NCBI GenBank assembly: GCA_025355325.1
Contig: JANXZX010000056.1
Coordinates: 31,299 to 95,298, forward strand
Origin: Geobacteraceae bacterium
Lineage (GTDB): Bacteria; Desulfobacterota; Desulfuromonadia; Geobacterales; Pseudopelobacteraceae
Length of the DNA stretch: 64,000 nt
Reading direction: 5' to 3'
In this document: piece after piece, positions 59,644-64,000 of the stretch
Layout of the letters: every line of letters starts with the position of its first letter
Position numbering within the stretch: position 1 is the first letter of the stretch
The notes under the pieces: model-generated
Seen by the model: the letters and a program-made list of their open reading frames with translations, nothing else
Database searches by the model: none
Told to the model about the DNA's origin: nothing
Translations under genes and position numbers: made by a program

Positions 59644-60381
59644 TTATCTCCCCGAAACATCAACCGGACTGGCCGCATAATGCAGGTCGGTGTGCTGTTT
59701 GTAGCCACGTGAAAACCGTGCTGCAAGCAGGTTTATAAGAGGATCGCTGACGCCGTTCAGGAATGCGTAACCGACGTTATCCTGCAGGTGATGAATTGCA
59801 TGGCGCCGTTTGGAGAGCAGAATGCCGCAGTTGCCGAGAAAGATTGCAACAGGAGACAGCGAGGTATGGCAGAGGTAGTGGGAAACCTCGGCGACCGAAG
59901 AAAGCACTCCGGCATAGACCAGAAGATGCAGCATTAGTGGACTGACGCCATCCAGTTGGGTCAGCAGGGCAAGAGCGGCCAGGCAGGGAACCAGCCAGAT
60001 TTTCGAACCGGATTCAACGAAATAGACCACCGCCAGGTTTCTCGGATTGTAGAGAGGAGTTTTGTGGTGCAGATGAAAGTTGGCAATCAGCGGTCCGGCC
60101 AGAGAGTCGTAGCGATCATTGTCATCCATGTACATATGCACCAGGCCATTGATGAAATCAGCCAGCAGCCATGCGCCCAGGATTGCGGCTATCTGTCCGG
60201 CGACGCCGATAGAACGGGGAATGATTTGCCACAGCAGCCACCCCTGTAGCGACAGATTGGCAATCGCCACAAATGTACCGAACAGTTTATAGCCGGGGCG
60301 GGAGATGTATAACTCCAGTGCGGCATTGAACTGTTTCTGTTTTTCAGATAATTCGCCATGCATTCGGATCACTGCTCCCAT
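59644..60381 (-). CDS. CarF/TMEM189-type lipid desaturase
   Basis: A 245-residue polytopic membrane protein of the lipid-desaturase family that includes CarF and TMEM189, which introduce the vinyl-ether bond of plasmalogens using O2 and a di-iron centre. Seen: G-L-V-H-M-Y-M-D-D, N-F-H-L-H-H, H-Y-L-C-H, and R-H-A-I-H-H followed by the Y-A-F-x-N-G-V-x-D-x-x-I-N closing motif, with four or five hydrophobic segments between. The His set looks complete. An internal ATG (60363) with GGGAG upstream is an alternative start. Stands alone, converging on DUF4337 and divergent from the cupin gene. Its exact substrate is not shown by the sequence. Confidence 0.8.
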   Translation of the reverse strand: MGAVIRMHGELSEKQKQFNAALELYISRPGYKLFGTFVAIANLSLQGWLLWQIIPRSIGVAGQIAAILGAWLLADFINGLVHMYMDDNDRYDSLAGPLIANFHLHHKTPLYNPRNLAVVYFVESGSKIWLVPCLAALALLTQLDGVSPLMLHLLVYAGVLSSVAEVSHYLCHTSLSPVAIFLGNCGILLSKRRHAIHHLQDNVGYAFLNGVSDPLINLLAARFSRGYKQHTDLHYAASPVDVSGR

Positions 60382-60489
60382 GCCGGTTCTTGATGTTTGA
60401 TGACACTGTTTCAGTATGCAGGAAGATTAGCCGGTTTTGGAGTTATTTTTGGATGAATTTTAAAAAAATAAAAGACTGATTACTGAAAG

Positions 60490-60506
60490 AGGAGTATTAT
60501 TGTCCT
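60490..60506 (+). promoter_or_regulatory. Dyad over the cupin -10 (AGGAG-N7-GTCCT)
   Basis: AGGAG-N7-GTCCT upstream of the cupin gene, with a -10-like TATTAT at positions 6-11 of the dyad. The same arrangement, with a perfect dyad, precedes the CsbD-like gene at 61717-61733. Likely a shared repressor operator. Confidence 0.5.
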
Positions 60507-60541
60507 ATAGGTAACGTCAATAGCGAAAGGGGGAATTAGTC

Positions 60542-60904
60542 ATGGCAACAAAGACAGAATTCAAAAACTTCGGCACCCCCGATGAGGTAAGAAGTTTCAA
60601 TCACGGGAGAGTGGAAATAATCAATATTGCAGGTGGCACTGTCGGGCGTCTTACTCTGGAGCCCGGATGGCGATGGTCCGCAGACGTAAAACCGATTGCC
60701 GGCACGGAATGGTGTGAAGCGCCGCATTTTCAGTACGTCGTTTCAGGGTGTATTCATGTCAAAATGATTGACGGCAGCGAATTTGATCTGAACCCCGGTG
60801 ATGTTTCCACACTTCCCGCCGGCCACGATGCCTGGGTGCTGGGAAATAAACCGGCGGTTCTGGTAGACTGGTTTGGCGCGACCAACTTTGCCAAAGCTGC
60901 ATAA
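60542..60904 (+). CDS. Small cupin-fold protein
   Basis: A 120-residue single cupin domain: strands through R-L-x-x-x-P-G-W-R-W-S, C-E-x-P-H-F-Q-Y-V-V-S-G (motif 1 region with one His) and P-G-D-V-x-x-L-P-A-G-H-D-A-W-V-L-G (motif 2 with the second His). The usual metal-binding set is only partly evident, so metal dependence is unclear. Start ATG with AAAGGGGG upstream. The enzymatic or sensory role cannot be assigned; an operator-like dyad suggests stress or metal-responsive control. Confidence 0.85.
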   Translation: MATKTEFKNFGTPDEVRSFNHGRVEIINIAGGTVGRLTLEPGWRWSADVKPIAGTEWCEAPHFQYVVSGCIHVKMIDGSEFDLNPGDVSTLPAGHDAWVLGNKPAVLVDWFGATNFAKAA

Positions 60905-60954
60905 CAGCCCAAAATTGCGGTCTTAACCGAAAGTGGAGAATGGGGGTGTATATT

Positions 60955-61083
60955 ATGGCAACAGCAATTCTGATTATGATGGTCGTATTACTTATGATTG
61001 CCGCCTTTCCCTGGATCGACACTATGGGGAGAACGGGAATGCATCGTACGGATTTGATGGCAGGAGACGAGGGAGAAGATTAG
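60955..61083 (+). CDS. Small single-helix membrane protein
   Basis: A 42-codon frame 50 nt downstream of the cupin gene, on the same strand. It encodes one hydrophobic helix (residues about 4-18, rich in I, L, M and V) then P-W and a polar tail ending G-D-E-G-E-D. GGGGGT lies about 8 nt upstream of the ATG; another in-frame ATG five codons earlier is also possible. A strong hairpin terminator follows at 61117. No named family; resembles the short one-helix proteins often found in these bacteria only in general shape. Confidence 0.6.
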   Translation: MATAILIMMVVLLMIAAFPWIDTMGRTGMHRTDLMAGDEGED

Positions 61084-61116
61084 GTCGGAACAGATATCGG
61101 TTGATGAACAGCATAA

Positions 61117-61144
61117 CGAAAGGCGGCCAATTGGCCGCCTTTCG
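61117..61144 (+). terminator. Perfect hairpin terminator after the cupin unit
   Basis: A perfect palindrome whose hairpin has a 12-bp stem (CGAAAGGCGGCC / GGCCGCCTTTCG) and AATT loop. No T-run follows, but the strength and position at the end of the cupin and small-protein unit argue for transcription termination or 3'-end protection. May also act on the converging rhodanese gene. Confidence 0.8.
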
Positions 61145-61189
61145 AATTACTTACGTCTCCATATCAACTAAAATCACCGTACTTCACGA

Positions 61190-61609
61190 TCACTTACCGG
61201 TAACCGCCAGTTCCTTATATGGCCACCCCTGCATACCTTCCTTGAGAATGAACATTCTCTTTTCGCTGATCCCTTTATCCTTCAGATAGTCATACGTATT
61301 TTTAGCGCCTCCGCCGCCGCGGGGGCAGACGACAACCACATCGTTTGCGGATGCCGACAGCGTCGGGACAATTTTCTCCAGCTTCGACCTGTCATCCGAT
61401 GATTTGACCGGATAAGCGTTCGTTTCGAGCGACCCTTTGAAATGGTGCTGCTGAAATTCATCCGGGACCTGGATATCAACAATTGCCATATTCTTCCCTT
61501 GTGCCAGCCACTGGCGGAACTGGTCCTGTTCAACGTAATTGTACGCGCCGGCAGTGGCGATAGCGGTATATCCGAGCAGCAGCAACATCAGTAACATAAC
61601 CTGTTTCAT
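61190..61609 (-). CDS. Periplasmic rhodanese-like protein
   Basis: A 139-residue single rhodanese domain with a Sec signal peptide (M-K, hydrophobic core, cleavage near A-T-A-G-A). The active loop is C-P-R-G-G-G-G-A after the V-V-V-V-C strand, so the catalytic Cys is present but the loop differs from the classic C-x-x-G-x-R. The I-V-D-I-Q strand and E-G-M-Q-G-W-P-Y closing motif are typical. Start at 61609 chosen because GGAGG lies 6 nt upstream; an ATG two codons earlier overlaps it. Probable sulfur transfer in the periplasm; the partner is unknown. Confidence 0.87.
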   Translation of the reverse strand: MKQVMLLMLLLLGYTAIATAGAYNYVEQDQFRQWLAQGKNMAIVDIQVPDEFQQHHFKGSLETNAYPVKSSDDRSKLEKIVPTLSASANDVVVVCPRGGGGAKNTYDYLKDKGISEKRMFILKEGMQGWPYKELAVTGK

Positions 61610-61716
61610 GTACATCCTCCGTGCGAATAGTTATCCCGGTAACAGTAACAGCATATTCCGATCAGTCCAACCGTTTTCTGCCGTGCGTTACTTCCCTGTT
61701 TGCTTCTTTTGCTAAA

Positions 61717-61733
61717 AGGACTAATATGGTCCT
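61717..61733 (+). promoter_or_regulatory. Operator-like dyad of the CsbD-like gene (AGGAC-N7-GTCCT)
   Basis: Perfect AGGAC-N7-GTCCT dyad overlapping a -10 (TAATAT, 61722-61727), with TTGCTT at 61700-61705 as -35 (16-nt spacer). The -10 occupies positions 6-11 of the dyad, exactly as in the cupin promoter. Confidence 0.6.
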
Positions 61734-61765
61734 ATGGAAGAAATTCTGAAGCAAGGAGGCCCGTT

Positions 61766-61945
61766 ATGAAACTCAGCACACGGTATCAGGCAAAGGGTTT
61801 GATTCGTATAATAAGAGGCACAACAAAGATAATGGCCGGTAAAATCTGCTTTAGCAGGGCAATGGGAATCAAAGGCAGATTAGATCGCCTGACCGGCAGG
61901 TTCCAGTGGAAGATAGGCAAGGTTCAGGGATTCTGCGGGTTGTAG
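61766..61945 (+). CDS. CsbD-like small protein, unusually basic
   Basis: A 59-residue protein with the CsbD layout: M-K-x-S-T-x-x-Q-x-K-G start, two G-K/G-R repeats and the L-T-G-x-x-Q-x-K-I-G-x-V-Q close. CsbD proteins are short stress-induced helical proteins of unknown biochemical role, usually rich in both Lys and Glu. Here acidic residues are almost gone: 14 Lys/Arg against one Asp. The ATG at 61766 has AAGGAGG 8 nt upstream; a longer upstream frame is not preceded by one. Strong hairpin terminator follows. Confidence 0.7.
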   Translation: MKLSTRYQAKGLIRIIRGTTKIMAGKICFSRAMGIKGRLDRLTGRFQWKIGKVQGFCGL

Positions 61946-61977
61946 AATGTCATCGACAGATTGCCGAGGGAACGGAG

Positions 61978-62021
61978 AAACAGCACAAAAGGAGGACGAT
62001 TGGTCGCCTTTTGTGCTGTTT
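61978..62021 (+). terminator. Long hairpin terminator after the CsbD-like gene
   Basis: Fifteen-bp outer arms (AAACAGCACAAAAGG / CCTTTTGTGCTGTTT) enclosing a short inner GAC/GTC pairing. A- and T-rich flanks make it usable from both sides: it ends the CsbD-like unit and probably the lipoprotein transcript that converges from the right. Confidence 0.8.
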
Positions 62022-62063
62022 CCGGATTAACCTGCCGGGGGTATGTTTTTGAGGTATGTCTAC

Positions 62064-62963
62064 CTATTTACCTGATTTCCGGAACACAATTTTCAACTCT
62101 TCATTCATATCTACCTTGAAGCCTTCCACCTTGCTCATGGCCGTCATGGTTTTCATCTGATCGGTTCCCTGCATAAGTCCGGCAAATTCCTGCAACTTCA
62201 TCGGATTGCTATCCAATAGTTTGGTAAAATCGACCTCAAGCAAAGTGATCAACGACCCGGATCTGAAGGAGGCATTGCTTTCGACAACGGTTCCGCCCTG
62301 AATCAGGATATTCTCTGTCATGCGGAGGCCATTGAACATGTTCTTGAGCATCTCCAGACCTTCCTTGCCCCCATCCTGGTCTTGCGGTCCCGGTTCTGCC
62401 GTTTCCGCCGGTTTTACCGGAGTTGACTCAACTTCGGCCGGCGCCTCTGCTTTTGCGTGCTTCCTCTTGATAACGAGGGTGTTGTTCTCCCCTTTGGCAT
62501 AGGAGAACGTTGTGTAATTGTCTGCATCTGCTGAATCCATCTGGCCATCTTTTTTGGCACCCATCGACAATTTCAGCGCATTGATGTCCTTGAAGCTATA
62601 TACCGTCCGGAAGCCTTTGAAATCGCCACGCTGCATAGGTGTCACGGAAACCAGATCCACCCCTGTGCCCATTGATGGGATCTTTTTACGGGCATCTTTG
62701 GTGGCCTTTTCTTTTTCTGCTTCTAACTTTGACTTGTCAGGATCAGCTTTTTTGACATTTTCACCGTCACCGGCCATCTGGCTGCCGATCTGCTCCAGCA
62801 TTTTTGAAATCAATACGACTTCCTCAATAGTGCCGCTCCCATCCGGATTGATCATCACGGTTCTTTCATTCTGCAGACAACCGGTTAGTAGTGCGGTCAT
62901 GATAATGCCCATAACGACCAGATAGAAATTTCTCGCTCCGTCAATGTTCCGTGTGGTGGTCAT
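62064..62963 (-). CDS. Lipoprotein of unknown function
   Basis: A 299-residue exported lipoprotein: basic N-terminus, hydrophobic segment and lipobox L-L-T-G-C (Cys about 29). Early on it has R-T-V-x-I-N-P-D-G-S-G-T-I-E-E, a beta-strand pattern seen in other uncharacterised lipoproteins, followed by a Lys/Glu-rich helical linker (about 70-95), an alpha/beta region and a Pro/Glu/Ala linker (about 170-200). No catalytic motif seen. GGGAGG just upstream of the ATG and a near-consensus promoter (63033-63060). Confidence 0.75.
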   Translation of the reverse strand: MTTTRNIDGARNFYLVVMGIIMTALLTGCLQNERTVMINPDGSGTIEEVVLISKMLEQIGSQMAGDGENVKKADPDKSKLEAEKEKATKDARKKIPSMGTGVDLVSVTPMQRGDFKGFRTVYSFKDINALKLSMGAKKDGQMDSADADNYTTFSYAKGENNTLVIKRKHAKAEAPAEVESTPVKPAETAEPGPQDQDGGKEGLEMLKNMFNGLRMTENILIQGGTVVESNASFRSGSLITLLEVDFTKLLDSNPMKLQEFAGLMQGTDQMKTMTAMSKVEGFKVDMNEELKIVFRKSGK

Positions 62964-63032
62964 ATCCCCTCCCTTTGATCGGGCGTTTTCGGCCCTCAGG
63001 CTGTACTTTCAATAACAAGAACGAAAGTAGAA

Positions 63033-63060
63033 ATTATATTAGATTGCAAACGGATTGCAA
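63033..63060 (-). promoter_or_regulatory. Sigma70 promoter of the lipoprotein gene
   Basis: On the minus strand TTGCAA (63060-63055) and TATAAT (63038-63033) are 16 nt apart. The GATTGCAA octamer occurs twice with an 11-bp period (63042-63049 and 63053-63060), overlapping the -35, which could be a regulator site on one helix face. Confidence 0.7.
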
Positions 63061-63088
63061 CAATGAATCGGCGATTATTTATTGCCTT

Positions 63089-63107
63089 ATTGAAAACAGT
63101 TTTCAAT
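63089..63107. promoter_or_regulatory. Fur-box-like palindrome
   Basis: Perfect ATTGAAAAC-A-GTTTTCAAT (9-1-9). Its core TGAAAAC-A-GTTTTCA matches the 7-1-7 Fur box pattern at most positions. It overlaps the probable -35 region of the small gene to its right (TATAGT -10 at 63124-63129) and lies 29 bp upstream of the lipoprotein -35, so one bound protein could control both divergent genes. Confidence 0.5.
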
Positions 63108-63160
63108 AACCGGAGTTTTCTGGTATAGTGGTACTCAAGAAACAAGAGGAGGGATGAGAG

Positions 63161-63289
63161 ATGAAAACTACAAATCGAAACAAAATTCAGGCTCCGGAAA
63201 CGGAATTTATCCCGGTGGAATTTAACCGGATCACAGAAGAAGAATTTGAGAGATGGGATGACGAGTTGTGCATAGCAAGTGCTGACTGA
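63161..63289 (+). CDS. Small acidic protein, 42 residues
   Basis: A short gene with a strong ribosome site (AGGAGG about 8 nt upstream), a -10 (TATAGT) 31 nt further upstream and a perfect terminator 19 nt after the stop. These signals together argue that it is real. The product starts M-K-T-T-N-R and ends with an acidic helix containing I-T-E-E-E-F-E-R-W-D-D-E-L-C. No family recognised. The acidic tail resembles antitoxin or adaptor tails only in general. Probably regulated by the Fur-like palindrome. Confidence 0.7.
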   Translation: MKTTNRNKIQAPETEFIPVEFNRITEEEFERWDDELCIASAD

Positions 63290-63308
63290 AGAACCCTCTC
63301 GACGAAAG

Positions 63309-63344
63309 AATAATGGCCGATCCCCTCAAGGATCGGCCATTATT
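63309..63344 (+). terminator. Perfect terminator hairpin after the small acidic protein
   Basis: Fifteen-bp perfect arms (AATAATGGCCGATCC / GGATCGGCCATTATT) with a 6-nt loop, T-rich on both sides. Closes both the small gene and the converging YkgJ-type gene. Confidence 0.9.
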
Positions 63345-63366
63345 GTATCTACTCCGGATTGAGCCG

Positions 63367-63873
63367 TCAGCCGCCATATCCCCCCGCGTACGCCCCCAGG
63401 ATTTTCTCCAGATGAGGCTTGAGGTTATCAAACATCTGCAGGGTCATGTCATTCGGGTTACGGCAGTAATGAGCCGAAGCGGCCAGGTTGAAATAGATCC
63501 GGCAGGCAAACGGCCTGACGCCGTAGATGCCGCAGTTTTTTCTGACCAGATTGAAAAAAGGGCAGTAGCCGGTATCGTCAAGCCTTTTCGGCAGCAAATC
63601 CAGCACCTTCTGTTCATAGGCAAACACATCGGGTCGGCAGCGGCAGCAGGTGCCGGTCGAGCAGCCGGTTGCTCCTATTTCCCCACGGCAGAAGGTGTGG
63701 TCAAAAACCCGGCTGCCGAACCTGTCCGCCACCCGGTAAAGGAATGAGATCTGCCGCCAGCTATCGGTTCCGGCCCGCTCGCTCCAGATGACCCGTCGTT
63801 TCAGCTTCTCAATCTCCCGCGCGACGGTAATGTCACTGGCATCAGCCCCCCTCGAAAGAGGTAATAATTCCAT
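63367..63873 (-). CDS. YkgJ-type Cys-cluster (Fe/Zn-binding) protein
   Basis: A 168-residue soluble protein with the cysteine cluster of the YkgJ/CxxCxxCC family: C-x4-C-C-x-C near residues 71-80, then Y-C-P-F-F, N-C-G-I-Y-x-x-R-P-x-x-C-R and a last Cys (H-Y-C). These chelate zinc or iron in family members; no enzymatic role is established. The N-terminal part (about 1-60) is helical and less conserved. Ends at the shared terminator; the Fur-like box near the neighbouring gene makes an iron link plausible but unproven. Confidence 0.82.
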   Translation of the reverse strand: MELLPLSRGADASDITVAREIEKLKRRVIWSERAGTDSWRQISFLYRVADRFGSRVFDHTFCRGEIGATGCSTGTCCRCRPDVFAYEQKVLDLLPKRLDDTGYCPFFNLVRKNCGIYGVRPFACRIYFNLAASAHYCRNPNDMTLQMFDNLKPHLEKILGAYAGGYGG

Positions 63874-63901
63874 TTGCCGACTCCTCAGTAATTACGGCGA
63901 C

Positions 63902-63992
63902 AATTAAACATGTCAATCGTAGGGGCGCACTGCAGTGCGCCCGATCTGGGCGTATGCAATACGCCCCTACAGTTTGGTTGTTGTGTTTAATT
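63902..63992. repeat. REP/MITE-like palindromic repeat element
   Basis: A nested palindromic element. The outer arms are AATTAAACA (63902-63910) and TGTTTAATT (63984-63992); the inner arms are GTAGGGGCG (63919-63927) and CGCCCCTAC (63962-63970). Between them lie two hairpins: a perfect 20-nt palindrome (63923-63942) and GGGCGTAT-GCA-ATACGCCC (63948-63966). This G/C-rich GTAGGGGCG type of interspersed repeat is dispersed in several bacterial genomes. Only one copy is in the window and no transposase is nearby. Confidence 0.75.
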
Positions 63993-64000
63993 ACCGGAGT

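Noticed and set aside
63161..63289. RiPP precursor peptide
   Set aside because: Small size, an acidic end and a Cys are suggestive, but no modification enzyme, leader motif or exporter lies nearby; Fur-like control fits better.

Overview
The window is dominated by one gene. A single uninterrupted reading frame on the minus strand (5257-51990, 15,577 codons, 73 % of the window) encodes a giant repeat-built secreted protein. It sits inside an apparent minus-strand operon, read from high to low coordinates: a TolC-like outer-membrane channel (52031-53389), the giant protein, a small DUF3467 protein, a GAF-HlyD membrane adaptor, and a PqqD-like/M50 protease/HlyD fusion. An mqsR-mqsA toxin-antitoxin pair follows, with mqsA running off the left edge. 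No ABC (HlyB/LapB-type) exporter is encoded here. The giant protein has no Sec signal. It begins with a LEPR-XLL-type motif and a DUF4347 domain carrying a His/Cys pair. It then passes through RTX-like repeats, a very long beta-helical (filamentous-haemagglutinin-like) stretch with a ~1.1-kb super-repeat, Calx-beta-like and pre-peptidase-like modules, about 27 copies of a tryptophan-containing module I call GExW, and a C-terminal RTX-like block containing a 543-bp tandem repeat.

Upstream of the operon (53390-56640) lie a candidate sigma70 promoter, the frameshifted remnant of a second LuxR-type regulator, and a two-component pair: a NarL/LuxR response regulator and a 7TMR-DISM lipoprotein-like histidine kinase. 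This pair is the natural candidate regulator of the giant operon.

The right part (56.8-64 kb) is an ordinary mosaic of single-gene units on both strands, separated by clear hairpin terminators. It holds a DUF445 membrane protein, a HAD hydrolase, a DUF4337 protein, a CarF/TMEM189-type lipid desaturase, a cupin, a small membrane peptide, a periplasmic rhodanese, a diverged CsbD-like peptide, a lipoprotein of unknown function, a 42-residue acidic peptide behind a Fur-box-like palindrome, and a YkgJ-type Cys-cluster protein. Two of these genes (cupin and CsbD-like) share the same dyad, AGGA(C/G)-N7-GTCCT, placed identically over their -10 regions. A palindromic REP/MITE-like element lies at the right edge.

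Organism: gene content and style (GAF-HlyD and M50-HlyD next to a giant LEPR-XLL protein, CsbD-like peptide, DUF445, DUF4337, moderately GC-rich coding DNA) suggest a Geobacter-like deltaproteobacterium (Desulfuromonadia/Geobacterales). This is inference from family knowledge, not from a marker gene. No rRNA, tRNA, CRISPR array or transposase gene was seen.
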